Shown here one piece after another: positions 6,250 to 14,734 of a stretch of DNA of 18,286 bases. The translations under genes were made by a program, and so were the position numbers. The number at the start of each line of letters is the position of its first letter. Positions within the stretch are counted from its first letter, which is position 1. A model generated the notes under the pieces. The model saw only the letters and a list, made by a program, of their open reading frames with translations. It was not told the DNA's origin and did not search any database. The stretch comes from Treponema sp. (GTDB lineage: Bacteria; Spirochaetota; Spirochaetia; Treponematales; Treponemataceae), in the NCBI GenBank assembly GCA_016296575.1, contig JAEDJA010000037.1, positions 1 through 18,286 on the forward strand. Direction: 5' to 3'.

Positions 6250-7651
6250 AGTGTCTTTGATGACAAAAGAAGAATTACTGGCCTCGGTAAAGGGAACTGC
6301 TTTTGGAAGCGGTGACTCAGTGTTTACAAATGTTACTACCGACAGCCGTAATGTAACTGAAAAATCTCTTTTTGTTCCTCTTATTGGTGAATTTCAGGAC
6401 GGTCATAAATATGTGCCTCAGAGTCTTGAAAAAGGAGCCTCTGTAGTCTTTATTGCAAAATCAGAAGATGAAAAAAATCACGGCCTTTATGAAGAGCTGG
6501 CAAAAAAATATCCTGTAACCTTTATTGTAGTAGAAAATACACTTACTGCTCTTCAGAATGCAGCAGAAGGCTATGTTGCAAAATTCCCAAATCTTATAAA
6601 AGTGGCCATTACAGGTTCCTGCGGAAAAACTACCACAAAGGAAATGGCAGTTGCTGCAATCTCTCAAAAATACAATACAGTTTATACAAAAGGAAATTTC
6701 AATTCTGAAACAGGGCTGCCTTTGTCTGTGTTCAATATTCGTTCTGAACATGAATGCGGGATTTTTGAAATGGGCATGAACCGGGAAAATGAAATTGGTG
6801 AAATTTCAAAGGTATTAAAGCCTTCTATTGCACTTATTACAAATATTGGAACTGCACATATTGGAATTCTTGGAAGCCGGGAAAATATTGCTAAAGAAAA
6901 ACGGAAGGTTTTTGACTGGATGGATGAAAAAGGAGTGGCAGTGGTTCCTGCAGAAGATGATTTTGCAGACTATCTTCTGGAAAATGCAAAGAAAGCTGTA
7001 CACGTAAAATTCCCTTCAAAGGACGCAATCTATATTTCTGATATGGGACTTAAAGGTTCAGTGTTCAGCTGGAAAGGTGAGAAAATCAATCTTCCTTTAT
7101 CTGGATATTATAATTACGTGAATGCAACTGGTGTTTGTGCTCTGGCAGACAGCCTTGGAGTAACTCCAGAACAGATAAAATCTGGTCTTGAAGGAATGAA
7201 CGGAATTTCTGGACGAATGGAAATTTCTGAAATCATTTTGAAAAATGGCGTAAAAATTACTCTTGTAAAGGATTGTTACAATGCAAATCCTGTTTCCATG
7301 GCAGGAGTAATTGATTGGACTTCAAGACTGGAAATTCATGGTAAAAAAATCCTGGTTCTTGGTGATATGAAAGAGCTTGGTGATAAAAGCGAAGAAGCTC
7401 ATAAAGAAATCGGCGTAAAAGTTTCACAATCCGGTGTAGATGAAGCTTTGTTTGTTGGTGACGAAATTAAAGTTGTAAAAAAACTGAAGCTTTCTTCTGC
7501 TGTGTATTTTAATGCCGGTGACTTTGAATCAATTGGAAATAGAATTCTTGAAACTGCATCTGAAAATTCTGTTGTTGTTCTTAAAGGTTCTAACAGCATG
7601 AAGCTTTGGGAAGTAGTTCCATATATCAAGAAAGAGGAGGTTGCAGAATGA
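6242..7651 (+). CDS. murF: UDP-N-acetylmuramoyl-tripeptide--D-alanyl-D-alanine ligase MurF
   Basis: Cytosolic ATP-dependent ligase that adds D-Ala-D-Ala to the UDP-MurNAc-tripeptide, the last soluble step of the pentapeptide precursor. The product is 469 residues, usual for MurF. Visible parts: N-terminal substrate domain (to about 105) with TNVTTDSRNV and LFVPLIGEFQDGHKYV; ATP-binding P-loop GSCGKTTTK (125-133); NFNSETGLPLS; EMGMNRENEIGEIS; NIGTAHIGILGSRENIAKEK, which carries the conserved lysine region; and the C-terminal DCYNANPVSMAGVID. AGGA at 6231-6234 supports the ATG at 6242. It overlaps the end of ftsL by 8 nt, and its stop overlaps the next gene as ATGA. Confidence 0.96.
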   Translation: MNKVSLMTKEELLASVKGTAFGSGDSVFTNVTTDSRNVTEKSLFVPLIGEFQDGHKYVPQSLEKGASVVFIAKSEDEKNHGLYEELAKKYPVTFIVVENTLTALQNAAEGYVAKFPNLIKVAITGSCGKTTTKEMAVAAISQKYNTVYTKGNFNSETGLPLSVFNIRSEHECGIFEMGMNRENEIGEISKVLKPSIALITNIGTAHIGILGSRENIAKEKRKVFDWMDEKGVAVVPAEDDFADYLLENAKKAVHVKFPSKDAIYISDMGLKGSVFSWKGEKINLPLSGYYNYVNATGVCALADSLGVTPEQIKSGLEGMNGISGRMEISEIILKNGVKITLVKDCYNANPVSMAGVIDWTSRLEIHGKKILVLGDMKELGDKSEEAHKEIGVKVSQSGVDEALFVGDEIKVVKKLKLSSAVYFNAGDFESIGNRILETASENSVVVLKGSNSMKLWEVVPYIKKEEVAE

Positions 7652-8871
7652 TTGAAAATCTGAAAACTTATGCTTTTAATGCAGACCGACCTCTTGAAAG
7701 TTACAAAAAAAGTGATTCTGGTTTTCTTGTTGCAACAATTCTTCTCTGGGGATTGGGCATGTTTACTCTGGTAATCTGCTCTCAAAATTATGCAAGCCGT
7801 CTTTACGGAAAACCATTTTACTTTGTAACACGCCAGCTTATTTCCTCTGCCATTGGTTTTGTAGGATTCCTGGCATTCTGTTTTGTGGACATTAAAATCA
7901 TCCGAGATAAATTTTTGGCTCCAATGTGCCTTTCCATACTCCTTTTGTGCATATTGACCTTTGTTCCTGGTATTTCGGAGACAAGAAACGGGGCCGCCCG
8001 GTGGGTTAAACTCTTTGGCGGTATGACTCTTCAGCCATCGGAACTTGCAAAGTTCGGCATCTGTCTGTTCCTGGGGAATCTGTTTGAAAAAAAACAGAAG
8101 GCTCTTAATGACGATGATGTTACAATGGCACCGGGGGCCTTCGGACTTGTTCTGGTTACAGTGATTGTTTTTGCCCAGAAAGATTTGTCTACAGGGCTTT
8201 TCATTTTTGTGCTTGGTGTAACAATGTTTGTTGTTGCCGGCATGCGTCTTATGTGGCTTATTCCAACACTTATTGCTGGAGGAATTGCCCTTACAATCAT
8301 GGTTTTTTCTGAAGAATACCGAATTCAGCGAATTTTAGGCTGGCTCCATAAAGACGAACCTGCTCTTGGACAGGGAATCAATTATCAGAGTTTAAATGCT
8401 GAACGGGCTATTTCAAGCGGCGGTATTTTGGGAAGCGGAATCGGAAGCGATTTTGTGCGTTTAAACTCTATTCCAGAAGTTCAATCTGACTATATTTTTG
8501 CCGGTTGGACAGAAGCCATGGGATTTGTTGGCGTTTTGATTTATATTGCACTGCTGATTTTCTTTGCCTGGAAAGGTTTTTCCATTGCATTACGCAGTAA
8601 AAATCGATTTGCCTCTTATGCAGCATTTGGCTGTGTATTTTCAATTGTGTTTCAGTCAGTTATTAATCTGGGGGTTGTTAGCGGCGCATTTCCAACAACA
8701 GGAATCCCGCTTCCTTTTTTCTCACTTGGTGGATCATCAATTATGGTGACTCTTGCAATGTGCGGTTTTGTACTTAATGCATCACGTTGCACAGACGAAG
8801 AAGAAGAAATATTTGAAATAGACAATAAAAATAGTTATACAACAGTTAATATAGAGGATATTTATGAGTGA
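7648..8871 (+). CDS. ftsW: SEDS peptidoglycan glycosyltransferase FtsW
   Basis: Polytopic inner-membrane protein (about 10 helices, 407 residues) of the SEDS family, which polymerises lipid II; division context favours FtsW over RodA. Family motifs: GAARWVKLFG...LQPSELAKF, KDLSTGLFIF, QSLNAERAISSGGILGSGIG, PEVQSDYIFAGWTEAMGF with the likely catalytic Asp at D281, and PTTGIPLPFFSLGGSS. The start is ATG 7648, preceded by a strong GAGGAGG (7633-7639) and overlapping the murF stop (ATGA); the reading frame extends further upstream inside murF but without such a site. The C-terminus is acidic (DEEEEIFEIDNKN), facing the cytoplasm. No partner ftsI is nearby in this window. Confidence 0.92.
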   Translation: MIENLKTYAFNADRPLESYKKSDSGFLVATILLWGLGMFTLVICSQNYASRLYGKPFYFVTRQLISSAIGFVGFLAFCFVDIKIIRDKFLAPMCLSILLLCILTFVPGISETRNGAARWVKLFGGMTLQPSELAKFGICLFLGNLFEKKQKALNDDDVTMAPGAFGLVLVTVIVFAQKDLSTGLFIFVLGVTMFVVAGMRLMWLIPTLIAGGIALTIMVFSEEYRIQRILGWLHKDEPALGQGINYQSLNAERAISSGGILGSGIGSDFVRLNSIPEVQSDYIFAGWTEAMGFVGVLIYIALLIFFAWKGFSIALRSKNRFASYAAFGCVFSIVFQSVINLGVVSGAFPTTGIPLPFFSLGGSSIMVTLAMCGFVLNASRCTDEEEEIFEIDNKNSYTTVNIEDIYE

Positions 8872-9760
8872 CATGAGTTTATTCTTTGAGGATGTTGATA
8901 CATACCTTGAACAAGCAGATTTAGATTCTGCCAAAGCTGAAGAAAAAGCAAGACGTAAAAACAGATTTCTGGCAATTGCCTGTCTTGTTGGCGTAACTCT
9001 TTTGTTTGGTGAATTTATTACTGCAAAAGTAATTAAACCTAGTATGTCTTCTCCAAAAGTAACTGTAACAGGACAGGAAAATTATACTGCCCAGGAAATT
9101 GCAGTGAAACTTCTTCCTCTTAATGCTACATCATGGTGGAATTTTGATGTAAAAAAAGCTGTAAATATCCTGTCTTCAGATGCTTCTATTGGCAAAGTAA
9201 AAGTGACAAAAACTTTTCCTGATAAAATTACAATTCAGGTAACAGAACGTGTACCAGTGTGTACAACTTTAATTGTTGATAACGGAAGATCAGTTCCAAT
9301 GCAGATTGATTCAGAAGGTGTTCTTTTTTCAGCTGGAACAAAAAAATCAGTAAATCTAAATGACATGCCTATTGTCTCAGGAATTCCTGTTGAACATTAC
9401 AGCTCAGGAATGCGAATCCCACAGAAATATAAGGGACTTATCGAACAGATTTCAAAAATCCAGCACCAGAATTCTAAATATTTTGCTTCTATAAGCGAAA
9501 TTTGCGTTGTTCCAAAAGAATTCGGTAACTATGAACTGGTTCTTATTCCATCTAATTCTCATGTAAAAATCCTAACTGACCGAACATTAAATAGTGATGC
9601 TCTCAATACAATGATGGTAACTCTTGATATTGTTCGCGAGCTTGGCACAGATATTGGCGAAGTTGACCTCAGATACGGTTCTGTTTCATACAGACTTCGC
9701 AATGAATCACGTGTTTCACAACAGAAAGAAGAAAATGAAGATATGGGGATAATGGGATGA
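8864..9760 (+). CDS. ftsQ: Cell division protein FtsQ/DivIB
   Basis: Bitopic divisome protein of 298 residues. An acidic cytoplasmic tail of about 28 residues leads to a basic anchor (KARRKNR) and one membrane helix (about 35-54). Outside the membrane comes a POTRA-like domain (about 64-132: KVTVTGQENYTAQEI...GKVKVTKTFPDKITIQVTERVPV), then the FtsQ beta-domain with MQIDSEGVLFSAG, MPIVSGIP and DIGEVDLRYGSVSYRL. It recruits and stabilises FtsL with FtsB/DivIC. GAGGA (8854-8858) precedes the ATG at 8864; the gene overlaps ftsW by 8 nt and ends in an ATGA overlap with ftsA. Its place between ftsW and ftsA supports the call. Confidence 0.88.
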   Translation: MSDMSLFFEDVDTYLEQADLDSAKAEEKARRKNRFLAIACLVGVTLLFGEFITAKVIKPSMSSPKVTVTGQENYTAQEIAVKLLPLNATSWWNFDVKKAVNILSSDASIGKVKVTKTFPDKITIQVTERVPVCTTLIVDNGRSVPMQIDSEGVLFSAGTKKSVNLNDMPIVSGIPVEHYSSGMRIPQKYKGLIEQISKIQHQNSKYFASISEICVVPKEFGNYELVLIPSNSHVKILTDRTLNSDALNTMMVTLDIVRELGTDIGEVDLRYGSVSYRLRNESRVSQQKEENEDMGIMG

Positions 9761-11001
9761 TAGTCGGACTTGATATCGGAACAAAGAACATCAGAGTTGC
9801 AATCGGTGACTTTGATGAAAACGGAAATATTTACATTGCCGGAACAGCTTCTCGAAAATCTGCTGGAGTAAGCAAAGGTTGCATTGTAAATATTGAAGAA
9901 ACAAAAAATGCTATTCGCGATGCAGTTGAAATGGCCGAACAGAACGCCGGTGTAGAGGTTAGTTCTGTGGTTACCTGTGTTGGTGGAAGCGAAATCTCCA
10001 GTACAAATTCAAAAGGTGTTGTTTCAGTAAGTCAGGAAGGCCGAAAAAGCCGTGAAATTACTGATAAAGATATTGCCCGGGTAATTGATTCTGCTCAGGC
10101 AGTTGCTATTCCAATGGACCGTCTGCGTCTCCACTCAATCCCACGTCAGTATATCGTGGACGGTGTTGGAAATATCAAAAATCCTATAAACAGAATCGGC
10201 GTGCGTCTGGAATGCGAACTCCACTTGATTACAGCCGCACGAACAATTGTAGAAAATATCCAGGCTACTATCGGACGAGCCGGTTACGAAAGCAATGGTG
10301 TAATGTTCAAATCACTTGCCACAACCCACTCAGTAATGCAGCAGGATGAAATGGAATTGGGATCTATTCTTATTGATCTTGGCCACGGATCAACCGACGT
10401 AATGGTTATTCTTGGGGGAACTCCAGTTTGTTCTATGTCTATTCCTGTTGGCGGTGATTTTGTAACAAACGACATTGCTCTTGTAAAAGGTATATCTAGA
10501 GAAACAGCGGAAGATATTAAGGAAACTTACGGATGCTGCTGGATGCAGGGAATCACCATGGATTCAGAAGTGCTTATTCCGGGAGTAGGTGGTCAAGCTC
10601 CAGAACAGACTTACAAAAGTGAGATTTGTCAGATAGTACAGCCACGTATGGAAGAAATATTTACTCTGGTACGAAAAGAGATTATGAAGAATTCTTCTAT
10701 AAAGCAGCTTTCTGGAAATATAATTCTTACAGGTGGCGGTGCAGAAATGGAAGGTGTTGTTGAACTGGCACAGGCTGTGTTTGGTACAACTGCCGTACGC
10801 ATTGGTTATCCTGAAAATCTTGGCGGAGTAGAAGAAGATTACAGAAAACCATCTTTTGCTACTGCCATTGGTCTTGTTCTGGCAAATAAAAATGAAAATG
10901 CCAGTCGTGACAGTCACAAAAAACGAAAAATCAAGAATGCTAAAAAGGCTGAAACTAACAGGGAAAGTTTCTGGTCAAAAGTTAAAAAGTCATTTTTCTA
11001 A
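9757..11001 (+). CDS. ftsA: Cell division protein FtsA
   Basis: Actin-like ATPase that tethers FtsZ filaments to the membrane and recruits downstream division proteins. The 414-residue product has the fold's nucleotide motifs: phosphate-1 loop GLDIGTKNIRVAIG (4-17), phosphate-2 DLGHGSTD (207-214) and the adenosine motif TGGGAEMEG (from T325). The SHS2/1C domain region includes GCIVNIEETKNAI and the SVVTCVGGSEI strand. After a lysine-rich linker (KKRKIKNAKKAE) the protein ends in ESFWSKVKKSFF, a short amphipathic membrane-targeting helix typical of FtsA. Coupled to ftsQ by ATGA overlap; ftsZ follows after 27 nt with its own strong ribosome-binding site. Confidence 0.96.
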   Translation: MIVGLDIGTKNIRVAIGDFDENGNIYIAGTASRKSAGVSKGCIVNIEETKNAIRDAVEMAEQNAGVEVSSVVTCVGGSEISSTNSKGVVSVSQEGRKSREITDKDIARVIDSAQAVAIPMDRLRLHSIPRQYIVDGVGNIKNPINRIGVRLECELHLITAARTIVENIQATIGRAGYESNGVMFKSLATTHSVMQQDEMELGSILIDLGHGSTDVMVILGGTPVCSMSIPVGGDFVTNDIALVKGISRETAEDIKETYGCCWMQGITMDSEVLIPGVGGQAPEQTYKSEICQIVQPRMEEIFTLVRKEIMKNSSIKQLSGNIILTGGGAEMEGVVELAQAVFGTTAVRIGYPENLGGVEEDYRKPSFATAIGLVLANKNENASRDSHKKRKIKNAKKAETNRESFWSKVKKSFF

Positions 11002-11028
11002 TTCCAAAAGGGTCGGGAGGAACAGAGA

Positions 11029-12438
11029 ATGTTAAATGGAATTTCAATTTTAAGCAGTGAAGAAGAAAAAGAACAGGAAAACTATACTTCAGAAAATGTA
11101 ACTGTTGATACAGTTGCAGTAAATATGTCTGATGATATAGCAGTAAAAGGAATCAATCCAAAAAGTCCTACAATCATTAAAATCGTTGGTTGTGGTGGCG
11201 GAGGATCTTCAACTGTAAAACGTCTTATTGAATCAAATACAAAATTTGTAGATTTTTTTGTAATGAATACGGATCTTCAGGCCCTGGCATCCAGTCCGGC
11301 TCCAGATCAGAATAAACTTGCAATCGGTCAGAAAATCACTGGTGGTTTGGGTGCCGGCGGTAACCCAGAAATTGGTGAAAAAGCTGCAAAAGAAGACTCA
11401 GAAATGATCAAAAAAGCACTTACGGGTGCAAATATGGTTATTCTTACAGCTGGAATGGGCGGTGGTACAGGTACTGGTTCAGTTCCAATTGTTGCTGATA
11501 TTGCCCGTAAACTTGGTGCTCTTACTGTTGCTGTTGTAACTACTCCTTTTTCTTTTGAAGGTTACGCCCGAAAAGAACATGCAGAACAGGGACTTAAAAA
11601 GCTTAAAGAATGTGTAGACAGTTTAATTGTTATTCCTAACGAACAGATTTTCAAGCTTACAAATGAAGATCTGGATATGAAACAGTCATTCCGACTTGCT
11701 GACCAGCTTCTTTGTGATATAGTTCGTGGCATGACAGATATTATCATTAAGGAAGGAGAACCAAATCTTGACTTTAATGATATGAAAACTGTTCTCCTGA
11801 ATCAGGGAAATGCTCTTCTTGGAGTAGGCTACGGAGATGGTGAAAATCGTGCAGTTGATGCAGCTCAGTCTTCCATTTCAAATCCTCTTCTTGAAGGAAT
11901 TAAAATTGATGGTGCAAAAAACGTACTTATCAATATTACTTCAGGAACAGACTGGACTCTCCGTGAAACACAGGAGCTTGTATCTACCGTAACTGCATCA
12001 GCCAACAAACGCTGTAATGTTTTCCTTGGAAATGTAACAGATGCATCTATGGGTAGTAAAGTAAATGTAATTGTTATTGCAACTGGTTTTGATTCTGAAG
12101 AACCTGCAGAAGAAGCTCCTGCTGAACCTGTAGTGGAAAAAGATCCAAATGTTGTTGATTCTAATGAATTCAGTTCTATCCTTAACGGAATTCCTTCCCA
12201 CAAACCCATTAAAAATGATTCAAAATATGATATGTTCGGAACATTTGAATCTCCAAAAAATGAAAATAAATCTAGTCTTGGAATTGATCTTTTTGATTCG
12301 GCAAATCGTCCTGCTACATCTGCAAGTCCATTAAAACGACCTGCAAATTACAACGGACCAAATGATGAATCAATGCCTGCCTGCTGGCGAAATCAGGGAA
12401 CTCTTTCAAGAACAATCAGTTTCCGTGACGACGAATAG
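11029..12438 (+). CDS. ftsZ: Cell division protein FtsZ
   Basis: Tubulin-like GTPase that forms the Z-ring. Length 469 residues. An N-terminal extension of about 48 residues precedes the core. Motifs: GCGGGGSSTVKR (54-65), MNTDLQAL, tubulin signature GGGTGTGS (144-151), PFSFEGYARKEHAEQGL, VIPNEQIFKL, and the T7 catalytic loop NLDFND (N246, D248, D251). The Asn usually found after GGGGx is Ser61 here. A Glu/Pro-rich then Asn/Lys/Ser-rich linker (about 355-445) leads to a C-terminal peptide MPACWRNQ (449-456), the likely FtsA-binding site, followed by 13 more residues ending RDDE. GGGAGG (11015-11020) is among the strongest ribosome-binding sites in the operon, fitting high FtsZ need. Confidence 0.97.
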   Translation: MLNGISILSSEEEKEQENYTSENVTVDTVAVNMSDDIAVKGINPKSPTIIKIVGCGGGGSSTVKRLIESNTKFVDFFVMNTDLQALASSPAPDQNKLAIGQKITGGLGAGGNPEIGEKAAKEDSEMIKKALTGANMVILTAGMGGGTGTGSVPIVADIARKLGALTVAVVTTPFSFEGYARKEHAEQGLKKLKECVDSLIVIPNEQIFKLTNEDLDMKQSFRLADQLLCDIVRGMTDIIIKEGEPNLDFNDMKTVLLNQGNALLGVGYGDGENRAVDAAQSSISNPLLEGIKIDGAKNVLINITSGTDWTLRETQELVSTVTASANKRCNVFLGNVTDASMGSKVNVIVIATGFDSEEPAEEAPAEPVVEKDPNVVDSNEFSSILNGIPSHKPIKNDSKYDMFGTFESPKNENKSSLGIDLFDSANRPATSASPLKRPANYNGPNDESMPACWRNQGTLSRTISFRDDE

Positions 12439-12467
12439 CCTGGTAATTACGGCAAAATATCTGTCCA

Positions 12468-13370
12468 ATGGATATAGAAACTTTTTTGCAGCAGTTTTAT
12501 ACCGATCTGCGTCTTAAAATGCGTGATTCGGAAGAAACTGCTCAGACTTATAAAACATCGGCTAAACTTTTTCTTTGCTGGCTTTCTAACCAGAGGATTA
12601 AGCTGGCCGATGTTTCTGTTCAAACACTTATCTACTACCTTCTATATAGAAAAACCAGCGATAAAATCAATGAGATAACCCTTTCAAAGGATATTTCTGC
12701 ACTTCGCTCTTTTGGTGATTACATTGTCCGTGAAAATATATGGAAGGAAAATCATGCAATTCAGCTGGAAAAGCCACGATCTCCCCGAAAAATACCACGT
12801 TACCTTTCTGTAGAAGAAATAGACAGACTTCTTTCGGTAATCGATAAAAATACTCCTCTTGGAAAACGGGATGACGCTCTTTATGAATTGGTTTATTCTT
12901 GTGGACTGCGCATTTCGGAGGTTTGCGGACTTCTTGTTGAAAACCTTCACATGAATGAAAGAATTATTCTTGTTCATGGAAAGGGTGATAAAGAAAGAAT
13001 TGTCCCATTTGGAAGCCGTGCAGCAGAAAAACTTCAGATTTATCTTGATGAGGTAAGGCCGGTTCTCTGTGGTACTAAACAAACAAAGGAAATTTTTGTA
13101 AACTATCGTGGTGATGCAATTTCCCGAAAAGGGGTTTGGAAAAGATTTCAGGAACTGGAGGCTCTTTCTGGCGTTCATGCCAAAGTGCATACTCTCCGCC
13201 ACTCTTTTGCTACTCATCTTTTGCAGGGAGGAGCTGATCTTAGAAGTGTACAGGAGCTTTTGGGACATGCTGATCTTGCTACTACCACCATTTATACTCA
13301 TGTAGATGACGGACAGCTGAAAAACGCGCACCAGCAGTATTTCCCAGGTCACAAGGAAAACTATGAATAG
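12468..13370 (+). CDS. xerD: Xer-family tyrosine recombinase
   Basis: Site-specific recombinase of 300 residues, normal for XerC/XerD, which resolve chromosome dimers at dif during division. An N-terminal SAM-like core-binding domain (about 1-95) is followed by the catalytic domain. All catalytic residues are visible: R148 (SCGLRISEV), K172 (GKGDKER), H241 and R244 (HTLRHSFATHLL), H267 (LLGHADLATT) and the nucleophile Y276 (IYTHV). The C-terminal part (GADLRSVQELLGH, THVDDGQLKNAHQQYFPG) leans towards XerD, but XerC cannot be excluded. It starts 29 nt after ftsZ without a convincing Shine-Dalgarno and has no alternative in-frame start upstream. It overlaps ybeY by 8 nt. Nothing suggests it belongs to a mobile element. 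Confidence 0.88.
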   Translation: MDIETFLQQFYTDLRLKMRDSEETAQTYKTSAKLFLCWLSNQRIKLADVSVQTLIYYLLYRKTSDKINEITLSKDISALRSFGDYIVRENIWKENHAIQLEKPRSPRKIPRYLSVEEIDRLLSVIDKNTPLGKRDDALYELVYSCGLRISEVCGLLVENLHMNERIILVHGKGDKERIVPFGSRAAEKLQIYLDEVRPVLCGTKQTKEIFVNYRGDAISRKGVWKRFQELEALSGVHAKVHTLRHSFATHLLQGGADLRSVQELLGHADLATTTIYTHVDDGQLKNAHQQYFPGHKENYE

Positions 13371-13833
13371 AATAATGATATCTTTGGAATCAGGATTGAG
13401 TGAACCTTCCTGGTATAAAGGCGTTGAAAAATATATTTCTATGCTGATGGAAAAGCTTGATTATGACGGACAGGAAATTTCAATAATGTTCTGCACAGAT
13501 GAAAATATCCGTGAATTGAACTTGAATTACCGTGGAATCGATGCACCTACCGATGTTCTGTCATTTGAGTGCCATGATTCTTATTCCGATGAGGAAGGAA
13601 CTTGGGAAGCTATGGGAGATATTATTATTTCGATAGAAACCCTTCCTAAAAATGCAGCATATTTTGAAGTTTCTGAAAATGAAGAGCTTAAACGTCTTCT
13701 GCTTCACGGACTTCTACATTTAAACGGATATGATCACGGAGAAGAGCATATAGAAAAGGGAACAGCTCCTGAGTGTGAAATGCTTGTACTTCAGGAAAAA
13801 ATTCTTTTGGAAATAAGAGATTACACAATATGA
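13363..13833 (+). CDS. ybeY: Endoribonuclease YbeY
   Basis: Zinc-dependent endoribonuclease involved in 16S rRNA 3'-end maturation and ribosome quality control. The 156-residue product has the defining motif HGLLHLNGYDHGEEH with zinc ligands H115, H119 and H125, followed by MLVLQEKIL. Upstream are the conserved NYRGIDAPTDVLSFE and GDIIISIE segments. AAGGAAAA just upstream serves as ribosome-binding site. The ATG lies inside the xer gene (8-nt overlap) and the stop overlaps manA as ATGA, so it is translationally coupled on both sides. Confidence 0.94.
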   Translation: MNRIMISLESGLSEPSWYKGVEKYISMLMEKLDYDGQEISIMFCTDENIRELNLNYRGIDAPTDVLSFECHDSYSDEEGTWEAMGDIIISIETLPKNAAYFEVSENEELKRLLLHGLLHLNGYDHGEEHIEKGTAPECEMLVLQEKILLEIRDYTI

Positions 13834-14636
13834 AAAAACTTACGGCTATTAAATCTGAAAAAATCTGGGGTTACGAGCTTTGGACAGCATCAACTCATCC
13901 AAATGGCTGTCAGCCTGAATTTATGGAACTTTGCGGAAAACCATATCCCCTTCTTGTAAAAGTTATTCAGGCCAATGAGGCTCTTTCAATTCAGGTGCAT
14001 CCAGATGATAAAATGGCACTTGAACTTGAAGGTGAAGGAAATGTTGGTAAAACTGAATGCTGGTATATCCTTTCAGCAGATGAAGGTTCAAAACTGGTTT
14101 ACGGTCTGAATGGAAAATATTCCAATGAAGAGCTGGCTTTGGCAATAAAGTCTGCTTCACTGGAAAAATATCTAAATTATGTTGAAGTACATGCCGGTGA
14201 TTTTTTGTATATCCCAAGTGGAATTGTTCATGCCATAGGTGGTGGAATTCGCCTTATGGAAGTTCAGCAGTCCTGTGACCTTACTTACAGACTTTACGAC
14301 TATGGCCGCGGAAGGGAAGTGCATATCGAAAAAGGATTGAAAGTAATAAAGGAAGATGAAAAACTGAAGGTTGAACCATTTTCTGGTAATTTTGAATGTC
14401 AGTACTTTTCGCTTCAGAAAGTCAATGTGAAAGGCGGATGGAGCATGTTCTGTTCAAATATAGATAAACCAGAAGGTGTTCAGTTAATTTACGTAGTTTC
14501 CTCAAATAAAGCTGTAATAAAAAACAGTGAAATGCTTCCTGTTACCATCTATGATGAAGATGTTTGGGCTGTTGAACCAGGTGAAAAAATTACTATTGAA
14601 GGTCAGGCTCAAATTATAAGAATCCGCTGTAACTGA
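13830..14636 (+). CDS. manA: Mannose-6-phosphate isomerase, class I (short form)
   Basis: Interconverts fructose-6-phosphate and mannose-6-phosphate, feeding mannose use or GDP-mannose synthesis. The 268-residue cupin protein is the short bacterial form, near the size of B. subtilis ManA-type enzymes and lacking the insert of the ~390-residue forms. Zinc ligands are visible: Q55 and H57 (SIQVHPDDK), E76 (KTECWYIL) and H134 (IPSGIVHAIGGG). The active-site segment TYRLYDYGR (about 152-160) is intact. It is the last gene of the long operon, coupled to ybeY by ATGA overlap, an unusual metabolic partner for division and RNA genes. No clear terminator follows. Confidence 0.9.
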   Translation: MKKLTAIKSEKIWGYELWTASTHPNGCQPEFMELCGKPYPLLVKVIQANEALSIQVHPDDKMALELEGEGNVGKTECWYILSADEGSKLVYGLNGKYSNEELALAIKSASLEKYLNYVEVHAGDFLYIPSGIVHAIGGGIRLMEVQQSCDLTYRLYDYGRGREVHIEKGLKVIKEDEKLKVEPFSGNFECQYFSLQKVNVKGGWSMFCSNIDKPEGVQLIYVVSSNKAVIKNSEMLPVTIYDEDVWAVEPGEKITIEGQAQIIRIRCN

Positions 14637-14657
14637 TTTTTTTACAACTGATTTTTT
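14631..14657 (+). repeat. Short tandem repeat at the manA stop
   Basis: AACTGATTTTTT occurs at 14631-14642 and again at 14646-14657 (15-bp period). The first copy contains the manA stop codon. The T-runs have no GC-rich stem before them, so this is not a convincing terminator. Confidence 0.5.
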
Positions 14658-14661
14658 CCAA

Positions 14662-14690
14662 TTGAATTAATACACCTTTTGTGTTAAAAT
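14662..14690 (+). promoter_or_regulatory. Promoter of yajC-secD-secF
   Basis: TTGAAT (14662-14667), 17-bp spacer and TAAAAT (14685-14690) with an upstream TG (14682-14683) giving an extended -10. Predicted start near 14697, about 41 nt ahead of yajC. Confidence 0.7.
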
Positions 14691-14734
14691 GATAGAACTA
14701 TTAATTTAGTAAAATTTTTATAAAAGGTGTGTTA
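14668..14734 (+). promoter_or_regulatory. Long inverted repeat covering the yajC ribosome-binding site
   Basis: ACACCTTTT (14672-14680) is the exact reverse complement of AAAAGGTGT (14722-14730). Allowing G-U pairs, the pairing extends to 16 contiguous pairs (14668-14683 with 14719-14734). The 3' arm contains AAAGGTG, the yajC Shine-Dalgarno. The 5' arm lies in the promoter spacer, upstream of the predicted transcription start. Confidence 0.5.

Noticed and set aside
7648..8871. SEDS protein as RodA
   Set aside because: Sequence alone is not fully decisive, but its place between murF and ftsQ-ftsA-ftsZ favours FtsW.
12684..13352. 222-codon minus-strand open frame inside the xer gene
   Set aside because: It is antisense to a recombinase whose catalytic residues are all intact; no ribosome-binding site or family features were seen.
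12468..13370. Xer gene as a mobile-element integrase
   Set aside because: Its length and motifs match housekeeping XerC/D, it is translationally coupled to ybeY, and no attachment sites or element genes surround it.
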